Source: Chloroflexota bacterium
Lineage (GTDB): Bacteria; Chloroflexota; Limnocylindria; QHBO01
Direction: 5' to 3'
DNA length: 41,815 nucleotides
Assembly (NCBI GenBank): GCA_005882055.1
Contig: VBGQ01000095.1
Location: 1-41,815 of the forward strand
Shown here: piece by piece, positions 1-7,175 of the stretch
How the letters are laid out: the number at the start of each line of letters is the position of its first letter
How positions within the stretch are numbered: position 1 is the first letter of the stretch
Made by a program: the position numbers and the translations under genes
Notes under the pieces: generated by a model
Database searches by the model: none
What the model saw: only the letters and a program-made list of their open reading frames with translations
Told to the model about the DNA's origin: nothing

Positions 1-1
1 C

Positions 2-547
2 GTCCAGCGCGTCAGCCGAGCGACGATCCGGGTTGGCCCCGAGGCGGTGGGCGAGATCGAGCGGGGGGCCCTGGTGCTGGTAGGCGTCAGCCACGGCGAT
101 ACGCCCGCAGTCGCGGACCAGATGGCGGAGAAGCTGGTGGGCCTGCGTTACTTCGAGGACACCGGCGGACGCACGAACCTGGACCTTCGCTCGATCGGCG
201 GCGAGCTGCTGATCGTCAGCCAGTTCACCCTGTACGCCGACGTCCAGCGGGGGCGTCGTCCCGGGTTCACCGATGCCGCGCCTCCGGATCTCGCGCGACC
301 GATCGTGGATCGTTTCGTCTCCAGGCTGCGACGGGAGGGCGTGCGCGTGGCGACCGGACGGTTTGGCGCACACATGGCCGTGGAGCTGGTCAACGATGGG
401 CCGTTCACAATGGTGGTCGACTCGGAGCGTGACCTGCCGTCACGGCGGGATGCAGCCTTCGAGGAGCGGGGGATCAGATCTTCTGGAGGGTCCGCCGGCA
501 GCGCGAGCAGGCCAGGACGCGGACCGGATGCCCGTCGCGCTGAATGA
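2..547 (+). CDS. dtd: D-aminoacyl-tRNA deacylase, 5' end cut by window
   Basis: DTD hydrolyses D-amino acids wrongly attached to tRNA and acts as a cytoplasmic homodimer. The reading frame is open from base 2 (VQRVSRATIRV), so only about four N-terminal residues lie outside the window; a GTG at 47 is an internal codon, not the start. The family signatures SQFTLYAD and the C-terminal NDGPFT (usually NxGPVT, the Gly-Pro motif that enforces chirality) are both present. After that motif come about 40 extra residues rich in Arg, Gly and Ser, making the protein longer than the usual ~145-150. This tail runs 74 bp into the oppositely oriented rpmB gene, so it may be poorly constrained read-through to the first stop. 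Identity is secure; only the tail is odd. Confidence 0.92.
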   Translation, partial: VQRVSRATIRVGPEAVGEIERGALVLVGVSHGDTPAVADQMAEKLVGLRYFEDTGGRTNLDLRSIGGELLIVSQFTLYADVQRGRRPGFTDAAPPDLARPIVDRFVSRLRREGVRVATGRFGAHMAVELVNDGPFTMVVDSERDLPSRRDAAFEERGIRSSGGSAGSASRPGRGPDARRAE

Positions 548-665
548 CCGTTGGCTGCAGGTTGGGCAGCCAGCGGCGCAAGGCCCGCTTCCTGTTCATT
601 CCGATCGACTGCGGGTTCCAGCCGGTGATCGGCTTCTTGCCGCAGATCGCGCACTCACGTGCCAT
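474..665 (-). CDS. rpmB: 50S ribosomal protein bL28
   Basis: bL28 is a small protein of the large ribosomal subunit. The 63-residue product begins MARECAICGK and has the family pattern: a CAIC pair near the N-terminus, an SIGMNRKRALRRWLPNLQ core and a closing CSRC pair, which together make a zinc ribbon. I chose the ATG at 665 because it gives the standard N-terminus; an upstream ATG at 683 would add six non-conserved residues. It is one of only two genes here on the minus strand. Its 3' end overlaps the dtd tail, and it is divergent from recG. A good promoter lies upstream at 758-729. Confidence 0.93.
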   Translation of the reverse strand: MARECAICGKKPITGWNPQSIGMNRKRALRRWLPNLQPTVIQRDGHPVRVLACSRCRRTLQKI

Positions 666-728
666 CGCCTGATCGTGCTCCATGCATGAACGAACCGGCC
701 CGCCGATCGGCGGTACCGGAGCTTCGGG

Positions 729-758
729 ATCCTAGCACGCTACGATCGGCCGATGCAA
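729..758 (-). promoter_or_regulatory. Promoter for rpmB
   Basis: On the minus strand, TTGCAT (758-753) and TAGGAT (734-729) are separated by 18 bp, a good SigA-type promoter with a TGC extended -10. It would start transcription near 722, giving rpmB a leader of about 57 nt. Inferred from sequence only. Confidence 0.6.
741..746 (+). promoter_or_regulatory. Possible -10 box for recG
   Basis: TACGAT on the plus strand fits TANNNT and lies within the spacer of the opposing rpmB promoter. No -35 is visible. If real, recG transcripts would start near 753, which favours the GTG at 770 as the recG start. Confidence 0.3.
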
Positions 759-769
759 CGAAGCCGCCG

Positions 770-2863
770 GTGAAGGCTGCTCCCGGCGCTGCGGTCGCGG
801 CCCCCATCGAGCGCCTCGACCTGCCGATCGCGCGGGCAGTGCCGGAGGTTGCGCGCGGGGCCGCAACCCTGCGCCGGCTTGGCGTCTACACCCCTCGCCA
901 GGCGCTCTTCTACCTGCCGTTTCGCTACGACGACTACAGCGACCTTCGCCCGCTCGGCGACCTTGTGGCCGACGAGAAGCAGTCGGCACGAGTGCGCGTG
1001 ACCGACGTGAAGGTCGAGCCCGGGTTCGGGCGGCGACCGCAGCGAGTCATCGCCCAGCTGGCCGACGACACCGGCAGCGCCGAGGCCATCTGGTTCGGCC
1101 GCCGCTTCGTCGAGCGGCGCCTGCACGCAGGCGAAGAGGTCGTGCTGAGTGGCAAGGTGGCGATGCGCGGCTGGCGGCCGCAGTTCGTGTCACCCGACTT
1201 CAGCCCGGCGGGAGCTGCATCGCTGCACACCGGCCGCATCGTGCCGATCTACCGGCTGGTCGGCGGCATCACCCAGCGGCGGGTGCGGGAGCTGCTGGCT
1301 CGGGTCCTCGGTCGCAGCCTGCGCGACGTCCGCGACCCGCTGGCCCCAGAAGAGCGACCTGGCTTGCCAGACCTCCCGGCCGCGCTGAAGGCCGCCCACT
1401 TCCCGGATGATCCAGGTGAGGTGCGGCCCGCGCTCGACCGCCTGGCCCACGACGAGCTGCTTGCCCTGCAGCTGGTGTTGGCGCAGGCACGCGTGGCACG
1501 CAGTGGGCAGCGGGCGCCACGCATCGCGGTCAGCGCCGGCGAGCTGGAAACGCTCGAGGGAGCGCTGCCCTTCACGCTGACCGATGACCAGCGGGTCGCG
1601 ATCCGCGAGGTGCTCGCGGACCTCGATGGCGAGCTCCCCATGCGACGCCTCCTGCAGGGCGATGTGGGGAGCGGCAAGACCGCGGTCGCGGCGGTGGCCC
1701 TGGCAGCGGCGTGTCGGGCCGGCTGGCAGGGGGTGCTCATGGCGCCCACCGAGATCCTCGCTCGTCAGCACTATCTCGGGCTAGCGCCATTGCTCGAGGC
1801 GCTCGGCGTCCGGGGGGAATTCCTGTCCGGGAGCCTCTCGGCGGCGCGCAAGCGGGCCATCCATGCTGCGATCGGGGAGGGCGAGATCGAGGTCGTGATC
1901 GGGACCCACGCCGTCATCAGTCGTGGCGTCGTCTTTCGGCGCCTTGGCGTGGCGGTGGTGGACGAGCAGCATCGGTTCGGCGTCAGCCAGCGCGCGGCGC
2001 TGCAGGCCAAAGGCGAGGGGCTCGAGCCGCACCTGCTGGCGCTGACCGCGACACCCATCCCGCGCACCCTCGCCCTCACCTTCTACGGAGACCTGTCGAT
2101 CTCGACCATTCGCCAGATGCCGCCCGGGCGACAACCGGTGCGGACCGAGATCCGCGACCGGGGCGCGCTCGAGCGCATCCAGGACTTCATCGCCGACGAG
2201 GCGGCGGCCGGGCGTCAGAGCTTCGTGGTGGTGCCCCTCGTGCTCGAGAGCGAGATGACGGACGCGGCGTCCGCGGAAGCCGAGGCGACACGACTCTCCG
2301 GGGCGCTGCCGCAGCTGCGGGTCGGGCTGGTGCACGGCCAGCAGCGCTCAGAGCTCCGCGACGCGATGATGGCGCGGTTCGCCGCAGCGGAGCTGGACGT
2401 CCTGGTGGCAACCACGGTCGTGGAAGTGGGAATCGACGTGCCGAATGCATCGGTCATGCTCATCGAGGACGCGGAGCGCTTCGGCCTCGCCCAGCTGCAC
2501 CAGCTGCGCGGACGGGTGGGCCGCGGCCCGCATCGGTCCTTCTGCATCCTCCTCAGCGATGCCGACGATCCGGTGGCTCGCCGCCGGCTGGAGGTGGTCA
2601 AGGGATCGACCGATGGGTTTGCCATCGCGGAGGAAGACCTGGCCCTGCGTGGTGCCGGCAACCTGCTCGGGACCCGCCAGAGCGGCCTGCCACCACTGCG
2701 TGTCGCCACCCTCTTCGACCCGCGTCATCTCGAGCTGGCCGGACAGGCCCGCGAGCTCGCCCAGCGGTTGGTGGCCGAGGACCCTGGGCTGACCCGACGT
2801 CCTGATCTGATACGCCTGCGCGACGACTTTGCCCCTCGCGACGAGGAGGGTGATGCCGCCTGA
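770..2863 (+). CDS. recG: ATP-dependent DNA helicase RecG
   Basis: RecG is a superfamily 2 translocase that regresses stalled replication forks and branch-migrates Holliday junctions. From the GTG at 770 the protein is 698 residues. It has an N-terminal wedge/OB region, Walker A GDVGSGKT at about residue 297, a DEQH box (DEQHRFGV) at about 398, the TATPIPRTLALT motif, the helicase C domain with VEVGIDVPNA and QLRGRVGR, and the RecG C-terminal segment. The start is uncertain: in-frame starts at 659 and 686 exist but have no ribosome binding site and would run back through the rpmB promoter and start; conserved sequence begins only after 790. rsmD follows 24 bp downstream, a common pairing. Confidence 0.93.
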   Translation: MKAAPGAAVAAPIERLDLPIARAVPEVARGAATLRRLGVYTPRQALFYLPFRYDDYSDLRPLGDLVADEKQSARVRVTDVKVEPGFGRRPQRVIAQLADDTGSAEAIWFGRRFVERRLHAGEEVVLSGKVAMRGWRPQFVSPDFSPAGAASLHTGRIVPIYRLVGGITQRRVRELLARVLGRSLRDVRDPLAPEERPGLPDLPAALKAAHFPDDPGEVRPALDRLAHDELLALQLVLAQARVARSGQRAPRIAVSAGELETLEGALPFTLTDDQRVAIREVLADLDGELPMRRLLQGDVGSGKTAVAAVALAAACRAGWQGVLMAPTEILARQHYLGLAPLLEALGVRGEFLSGSLSAARKRAIHAAIGEGEIEVVIGTHAVISRGVVFRRLGVAVVDEQHRFGVSQRAALQAKGEGLEPHLLALTATPIPRTLALTFYGDLSISTIRQMPPGRQPVRTEIRDRGALERIQDFIADEAAAGRQSFVVVPLVLESEMTDAASAEAEATRLSGALPQLRVGLVHGQQRSELRDAMMARFAAAELDVLVATTVVEVGIDVPNASVMLIEDAERFGLAQLHQLRGRVGRGPHRSFCILLSDADDPVARRRLEVVKGSTDGFAIAEEDLALRGAGNLLGTRQSGLPPLRVATLFDPRHLELAGQARELAQRLVAEDPGLTRRPDLIRLRDDFAPRDEEGDAA

Positions 2864-2887
2864 CGTCGCTGGCCCAACGCCGCGCCG

Positions 2888-3457
2888 ATGCGGGTGATCG
2901 CCGGCAGCGCACGTGGGGTGCAGCTGCTGGGACCGCGTGATCGAATGACGCGGCCGATCACCGACCGCGTCAAGGAGACGCTGTTTGGCATCCTCGGCGA
3001 GCGGGTTCCGGGCGCGCGCTTCCTCGACCTGTATGCCGGCAGCGGGGCGATCGGGATCGAGGCGCTCTCGCGAGGAGCGGAGGCTGCGACCTTCGTCGAG
3101 CGCGGCGCGCCGGCCGTGAAGGTGCTGCGGGCCAACCTCGAGCGCACTCACCTCGCGGATCGGGCGACGGTGGTGGCGGGCGACGTCCTGGGCTTCCTTG
3201 ACCGCGGAGAGGCGCGGGGTCACGACCTGGCGGTGCTGGATCCGCCGTACGCGGAGCGTGCTATCCTCGCGCCGCTTCAGCGCCTGGCCGCGCAGATGGA
3301 GCCGGGAGGCATGGTGGTGGTCAAGCATTTCTGGCGAACCGCGGTGCTCGCGCCGCCGGGGGTGGCCGGGCTGGCGCAGGTGCGGGTCCGCCGCTTCGGC
3401 GAGACGACGCTTACCTTCCTCGTCCGCGGCCCGATCGAGGCCGGAGAGCCGTCGTGA
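2888..3457 (+). CDS. rsmD: 16S rRNA (guanine(966)-N2)-methyltransferase
   Basis: RsmD methylates G966 (E. coli numbering) of 16S rRNA in the assembling 30S subunit, using S-adenosylmethionine. The 189-residue product has the VIAGSARG start, the TRPITDRVKETLF segment, the SAM-binding DLYAGSGAIGIEALSRGA motif and the LDPPY catalytic motif typical of N-methyltransferases. Length is normal for the family. The stop codon overlaps the coaD start (GTGA at 3454-3457), so the two are likely translationally coupled; rsmD-coaD adjacency is very widespread in bacteria. Confidence 0.95.
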   Translation: MRVIAGSARGVQLLGPRDRMTRPITDRVKETLFGILGERVPGARFLDLYAGSGAIGIEALSRGAEAATFVERGAPAVKVLRANLERTHLADRATVVAGDVLGFLDRGEARGHDLAVLDPPYAERAILAPLQRLAAQMEPGGMVVVKHFWRTAVLAPPGVAGLAQVRVRRFGETTLTFLVRGPIEAGEPS

Positions 3458-3942
3458 GCCGCGTCGCGGTCTTTCCGGGATCGTTCGATCCCATCACCAA
3501 CGCCCATCTGGACGTCGTGCGTCGCGCCGCAGGCCTCTTCGATCGGCTGGTGATCGGGGTGCTCACCAACCCGGCCAAGCTGCCGCTCTTCACGGCGGAT
3601 GAGCGGGTGGCGCTCGTCCAGGCGTGCGTCACCGACCTTGGCGGCGTGGTGGCAGTCGAGGCCTTCGAAGGCCTGACTGTCGAGTTCGCCCACCGCCAGG
3701 GGGCAGGCTTCGTGGTCCGGGGGCTGCGCGCAGTCAGCGACTTCGAGTTCGAGCTGCAGCTTGCCCACACCAACCGGCGGCTGGCCCCGGAGGTGGACAC
3801 CGTGTTCCTGATGACCGCCCTCGAGCATGGCTACATCTCCTCCTCGCTGAGCAAGGAGGTCGCCAGATTCGGGGGCGACATCAGTGCCATGGTGCCCCGG
3901 CCGGTCGAGGCGGCGCTTCGCGCCAGGAGTGACCGCGGGTGA
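3454..3942 (+). CDS. coaD: Phosphopantetheine adenylyltransferase
   Basis: CoaD joins 4'-phosphopantetheine and ATP to give dephospho-CoA, the penultimate step of coenzyme A synthesis. The 162 residues are full length. Motifs seen: the nucleotidyltransferase signature PGSFDPITNAHLDVV, with catalytic His18 (the usual TNGH reads TNAH), the VRGLRAVSDFEFELQLAHTNRRL helix region, and YISSSLSKEVA near the C-terminus (ISSS/TxxRE-like). It starts with GTG overlapping the rsmD stop. A TATAAT box follows the stop codon closely. Confidence 0.95.
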   Translation: MSRVAVFPGSFDPITNAHLDVVRRAAGLFDRLVIGVLTNPAKLPLFTADERVALVQACVTDLGGVVAVEAFEGLTVEFAHRQGAGFVVRGLRAVSDFEFELQLAHTNRRLAPEVDTVFLMTALEHGYISSSLSKEVARFGGDISAMVPRPVEAALRARSDRG

Positions 3943-3957
3943 GCGCGATACCGGGGC

Positions 3958-3963
3958 TATAAT
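3958..3963 (+). promoter_or_regulatory. Promoter -10 for the coiled-coil/DUF177 pair
   Basis: A perfect TATAAT lies 16 bp after the coaD stop, followed by a C-rich discriminator. No convincing -35 hexamer is seen at 16-19 bp. Transcription would begin near 3970, about 45 nt upstream of the proposed ACG start at 4015. Confidence 0.5.
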
Positions 3964-4014
3964 CCCCGCAGCCCAGAACCGGGCTCTCTGCCGAGAACGT
4001 CGGAGGCCGCAGCG

Positions 4015-4542
4015 ACGGACATCCTCTTCCTGGTCGAGCGTCTCGAATCGCTCGTGGCGTCCGGCAAGAAGCTCCCCCTCACCAACAACGTGGTGCTCGA
4101 TCAGGCTGCAGTGCTGGAGCTGATCGACCAGCTTCGCGTTGCGGTGCCGGATGAGGTGCGCCAGGCCAAGCGCATCACCGAGGACGCCGGACGCATCACC
4201 GAGCGCGCCCGCGAGGAGTCAGACCAGGTGGTGGCGCGAGCCCAGGAGCAAGCGGCGCAGATGCTCGAGGAGCGCGAGCTGGTCAAGCTCGCGCAGCAGC
4301 GTGCCACCGAGATCATCGACCAGGCCAGCGGCGAGGCGGCCGAGGTGCGCCGCGGCGCCGACGAGTATGCCGCCGGCGTCCTGATCCGTCTCGAGGGCGA
4401 ATGCACCAAGGCGCTGACCAGCATCAAGCGGGGGATCGACATGCTCGACGAGCGTCACCGAACACCCAAGGCAGGCACCAGCCGACCGGCCCAGCCGGTC
4501 GAGATCGAGCAGGAGCAGGCCGAAGCCACAGCTCGGCCATGA
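4015..4542 (+). CDS. Coiled-coil DivIVA/AtpF-like protein, probable ACG start
   Basis: The gene between coaD and the DUF177 gene in many Gram-positive-like bacteria encodes a coiled-coil protein of unknown role. Here the recognisable N-terminus is (T)DILFLVERLESLVASG, followed by KKLPLTNNVVLDQAAVLELIDQLR and a long charged helix of about 90 residues rich in Ala, Glu, Arg and Gln that should form a coiled coil. The conserved N-terminus begins at an ACG codon (4015) preceded by GGAGG (4002-4006) eight bases upstream. The first standard start, GTG at 4054, has no ribosome binding site and would drop 13 conserved residues. Either ACG initiates or an ATG was changed by error. The stop overlaps the next start (ATGA). 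Function not known; resemblance to DivIVA or ATP synthase b subunits is only structural. Confidence 0.7.
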   Translation, partial: TDILFLVERLESLVASGKKLPLTNNVVLDQAAVLELIDQLRVAVPDEVRQAKRITEDAGRITERAREESDQVVARAQEQAAQMLEERELVKLAQQRATEIIDQASGEAAEVRRGADEYAAGVLIRLEGECTKALTSIKRGIDMLDERHRTPKAGTSRPAQPVEIEQEQAEATARP

Positions 4543-5072
4543 TCGCGGTCAACGTCGCGGGGCTGCTGCACGAGGCGCCAGGAGCTACACGCGAGCTGCG
4601 GCTGCGGGACCACTACGCGGTCCTGGGTCCCGACCTCGAGCTGGCAGGACCGATGGATGGGGTCCTGCGCCTGCAGCGCACCAATCGCGGCGTCCTGGTG
4701 CGTGGCACCGTCACGGCACCGCTGCGGCGCACGTGCGCCCGATGCCTCGAGGCCTATGTCGAGGACGTACGGGTCGCCATCAACGAGGAGTTCCTGCCCT
4801 CCGTGGACCCGCACAATGGGTTCCCGGTCGCGATCGAGGATGGCGACCCGACCCAGCGCATCGATGACCACCACGAGATCGACTTTGGTCCGCTCCTCCA
4901 CGATGAGCTCAGCCTCACCGAGCCGATTCATCCGCTCTGCCGTCCGGACTGCCCGGGTCTGTGCGTGGTCTGCGGGGCGTCGCTGTCCGGCGGCCCGCAT
5001 CGGCACGAGGCCGATGAGCCTGATCCGCGGCTTGCACCCCTTGCCCGGCTCCTTGATCAGCGGCAGGACTGA
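4539..5072 (+). CDS. DUF177 (YceD family) protein
   Basis: YceD/DUF177 proteins are associated with large-subunit rRNA accumulation and almost always sit immediately before rpmF, as here. The 177-residue product has the family layout: an N-terminal beta-rich half with VLRLQRTNRGVLVRGTV, a CARCLEAY pair in the middle, and a C-terminal CRPDCPGLCVVCG cysteine cluster that may bind zinc. The start ATG overlaps the upstream stop (ATGA), so it is translated with the coiled-coil gene. The next gene, rpmF, is 72 bp away and has its own promoter. Confidence 0.85.
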   Translation: MIAVNVAGLLHEAPGATRELRLRDHYAVLGPDLELAGPMDGVLRLQRTNRGVLVRGTVTAPLRRTCARCLEAYVEDVRVAINEEFLPSVDPHNGFPVAIEDGDPTQRIDDHHEIDFGPLLHDELSLTEPIHPLCRPDCPGLCVVCGASLSGGPHRHEADEPDPRLAPLARLLDQRQD

Positions 5073-5099
5073 GATTCGCCCCGGTTCCAACGGCGCCGC

Positions 5100-5105
5100 T
5101 ATACT
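5100..5105 (+). promoter_or_regulatory. Promoter -10 for rpmF
   Basis: TATACT followed by a GC-rich discriminator (GCGGCG) lies 39 bp before the rpmF start, in a short non-coding gap. A weak TTCGCC is 19 bp upstream. It resembles the other TATACT boxes of the window. Confidence 0.5.
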
Positions 5106-5144
5106 GCGGCGTTCCCCAGTCCTCATTGCACAGGAGTTGTTCGC

Positions 5145-5348
5145 GTGGGCGTCCCCAAGCGAAAGGTTTCAAAGGCCCGCCAGGGCGAGCGCCGCGCCCA
5201 CCTGGCCATCAGCGGGCCGCCACTGGTCGAGTGCGACCATTGCCACGAGCTGAAGCGCGCCCACCACGTCTGCCCGACGTGCGGCTACTACGACGGCCGG
5301 GAGGCGGTTCCCATCAAGGTGGCCTCCCCCGCAGAGGGGCAGCGCTGA
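5145..5348 (+). CDS. rpmF: 50S ribosomal protein bL32
   Basis: bL32 is a small zinc-binding protein of the large ribosomal subunit. The 67 residues start with GVPKRKVSKARQGERRAH, matching the family N-terminus, and carry CDHC and CPTC pairs followed by GYYDGRE, the zinc ribbon. The GTG start at 5145 has AGGAG at 5132-5136, eight bases upstream. It follows the DUF177 gene and precedes plsX, the usual order yceD-rpmF-plsX. Confidence 0.95.
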   Translation: MGVPKRKVSKARQGERRAHLAISGPPLVECDHCHELKRAHHVCPTCGYYDGREAVPIKVASPAEGQR

Positions 5349-5380
5349 CCGACACGAACCTTCTCGCCGGGTAGCGGGAG

Positions 5381-6445
5381 GTGCGCATCGCGGTCGACGC
5401 GATGGGCGGCGACTTCGCACCGCGGGAAGTGGTGCGCGGCGCCATCGACTACGCGTCCGAGCGCTCGGACCACGTCATCCTGGTGGGTGCCGGGGAGCAG
5501 ATCGAGCGCGAGATCAAGGACTACGGCAAGGGCCACCCTCCGCGTGTCTCGGTGGTCGACGCCCCCGAGCTGATCGAGATGGGGGAGCACCCGGCTGCCG
5601 CCCTGCGTGCCAAGAAGCGCGCCTCCGTGGTGGTCGCCACCGAGCTCGTGCGTGACGACGGCGCCGATGCGGTGGTCTCCGCGGGATCCACCGGCGCGAC
5701 CCTGGCGGCGGCCATCTTCCGGTTGGGCCGGATCGAGGGGATCGACCGCCCGGCACTGGGCGCGCACCTGGTCACGCCCGAGGGCCCGATCATGCTCCTG
5801 GATGTCGGGGCCATCGTCGACTGCGACGCCGACAACCTCGTCCAGTTCGGGGTGATGGGCTCCATCTACGCCGAGCACGTGCTGCGCGTGGCCAGGCCGC
5901 GCGTCGGGTTGCTCAATATCGGTGAGGAGGCCGACAAGGGGGATCGGCTCGCCCAGGAGGCGAACCATCGGCTTCGTCATTCCGGGCTCAACTTCGTCGG
6001 CAACGTGGAGGGCAACGAGCTGATCGCGCACCGCGCCGACGTCGTCGTGTGCGACGGGTTCGTGGGCAACGTGATCCTCAAGTTCTTCGAGGGGCTGACC
6101 GGCTATATCTTCCGCTCGGTGCGCGAGGACCTGAACCAGGGCCTGGTGGCACCGGTGGCGCTGTTGGCGCTGCGACCCGGGTTCGAGCGCATCCGTCGCC
6201 GCTTCGACTACGAACGGTTCGGAGGCACGCCCCTGCTGGGCGTGCGGGGGGTGAGCATCGTGACCCATGGTCGAGCCAGGTCACGCATGATCCGATTTGC
6301 GATGGAGGCTGCCTCGGACGCCGCGGCGGCGCGTATCCCGGATCTCATCGCGGAGTGGACCCGCACGCACCCGGCGACGAGCGGGATCCGCGGCGAGCTG
6401 CGTGCCCGCATCGCGCATCGGCTCGGCCGCGGCGAACGAGACTGA
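5381..6445 (+). CDS. plsX: Phosphate acyltransferase PlsX
   Basis: PlsX makes acyl-phosphate from acyl-ACP at the membrane, the first step of phosphatidic acid synthesis in the PlsX/PlsY pathway. The 354 residues begin MRIAVDAMGGDFAP, the diagnostic start, and include SAGSTGATLAAA, LLDVGAIVDC, LNIGEEADKGD, FVGNVEGNEL and CDGFVGNVILKFFEGL. The GTG start directly abuts a GGGAG stretch, so the effective ribosome binding site is unusually close or lies further upstream. The C-terminal third (FGGTPLLGVRGVSIVTHG) is complete. nusB follows 5 bp downstream. acpP, whose product carries the acyl substrate, is close by. Confidence 0.95.
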   Translation: MRIAVDAMGGDFAPREVVRGAIDYASERSDHVILVGAGEQIEREIKDYGKGHPPRVSVVDAPELIEMGEHPAAALRAKKRASVVVATELVRDDGADAVVSAGSTGATLAAAIFRLGRIEGIDRPALGAHLVTPEGPIMLLDVGAIVDCDADNLVQFGVMGSIYAEHVLRVARPRVGLLNIGEEADKGDRLAQEANHRLRHSGLNFVGNVEGNELIAHRADVVVCDGFVGNVILKFFEGLTGYIFRSVREDLNQGLVAPVALLALRPGFERIRRRFDYERFGGTPLLGVRGVSIVTHGRARSRMIRFAMEAASDAAAARIPDLIAEWTRTHPATSGIRGELRARIAHRLGRGERD

Positions 6446-6450
6446 GGGTC

Positions 6451-6915
6451 GTGGCCTCGTCGCCGCCTGGCAGCCCATCGCGCAGGCGACGCTCAGAACG
6501 CCAGCGACCGGGCCTCGCGGCGCGTCGCCTGGCGCTGATGGCGCTCTTCGAGGAGGAGTTCCGGCCGCGCCAGGCGCTCGAGGCGCTTGACCGCCTCGCT
6601 GTCGACCGAGGAGCTCCCGCGCCGGTCGCGGATCACGCCCGCCAGATCGTCCTGGGCGTGCTCGACCATCGGTCGCAGCTGGACGAACGAATCGCCGGTC
6701 AGGCGCCCGCAATCCCCGTTTCTGAGCTCGGTCGGGTCGAGCGAACGATCCTCCGGAGCGCTCTGTTTGAGATGCTATACTCCGCCGCGACCCCGAGCGG
6801 GGAGACGATCGAGGACGCCGTTTCTCTCGCCCGGATCTACGCTGGAGATGCCGCCCGCCGCCTCGTGAACGGTGTGCTCGGCAGCGTCGCGCGATCATCG
6901 GGTGGAGGAGGTTAG
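6451..6915 (+). CDS. nusB: Transcription antitermination factor NusB
   Basis: NusB binds boxA RNA with ribosomal protein S10 and supports rRNA antitermination. The 155-residue product has an Arg-rich N-terminus (SRRRRSERQ...LAARRLALMALFEEEF), then the helical NusB core with VDRGAPAPVADHARQIVLGVLDH, the IPVSELGRVERTILRSALFEML segment and the C-terminal TIEDAVSLARIYAGDAARRLVNGVLG, all characteristic. The GTG at 6451 is preceded by TGAGGG and gives a normal length; a downstream ATG at 6538 would remove the first helix. Its coding sequence hides a promoter-like site at 6773-6781 that probably serves acpP. Confidence 0.92.
   Translation: MASSPPGSPSRRRRSERQRPGLAARRLALMALFEEEFRPRQALEALDRLAVDRGAPAPVADHARQIVLGVLDHRSQLDERIAGQAPAIPVSELGRVERTILRSALFEMLYSAATPSGETIEDAVSLARIYAGDAARRLVNGVLGSVARSSGGGG
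6773..6781 (+). promoter_or_regulatory. Extended -10 promoter inside nusB, probably for acpP
   Basis: TGCTATACT matches an extended -10. The 15 bases 6773-6787 are identical to those of the rplS promoter at 17356-17370. The site forces a CTA leucine codon in nusB, rare in such a GC-rich genome. Transcription would begin near 6788, about 135 nt before acpP. No -35 is recognisable. Confidence 0.45.
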
Positions 6916-6923
6916 GAGCAGCG

Positions 6924-7166
6924 GTGGCCGAAGGCACTACGTTCGAGCGTCTCAAGAAGCTCATCGTCGAGCAGCTCGGCGTCGACGAGGACGAGGTCAC
7001 GCCCCAGGCTTCATTCGTCGAGGACCTCAACGCGGACTCGCTTGACCTCGTCGAGCTGATCATGAGCCTCGAAGAGGAGTTCGGGATGGAGATCTCGGAC
7101 GAGGATGCCGAGAAGATCCAGAAGGTCTCGGACGCCGTCGAGTACATCGAGGAGCACCAGCAGTAG
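6924..7166 (+). CDS. acpP: Acyl carrier protein
   Basis: ACP carries growing fatty acyl chains on a 4'-phosphopantetheine arm. The 80-residue acidic product has the canonical attachment motif DSLDLVELIMSLEEEF, with Ser39 as the modified residue, and a four-helix ACP length. It starts with GTG at 6924, preceded by GGAGG in the end of nusB. The plsX-(nusB)-acpP-rnc order keeps ACP near the acyltransferase that uses acyl-ACP, but fabD and fabG, which often lie between plsX and acpP, are absent here. Confidence 0.97.
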   Translation: MAEGTTFERLKKLIVEQLGVDEDEVTPQASFVEDLNADSLDLVELIMSLEEEFGMEISDEDAEKIQKVSDAVEYIEEHQQ

Positions 7167-7175
7167 CGAAGCCCC

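Noticed and set aside
659..769. recG starting at 659 or 686
   Set aside because: No ribosome binding site. These starts overlap or lie against the rpmB start and would translate through its promoter. The added residues are not conserved.
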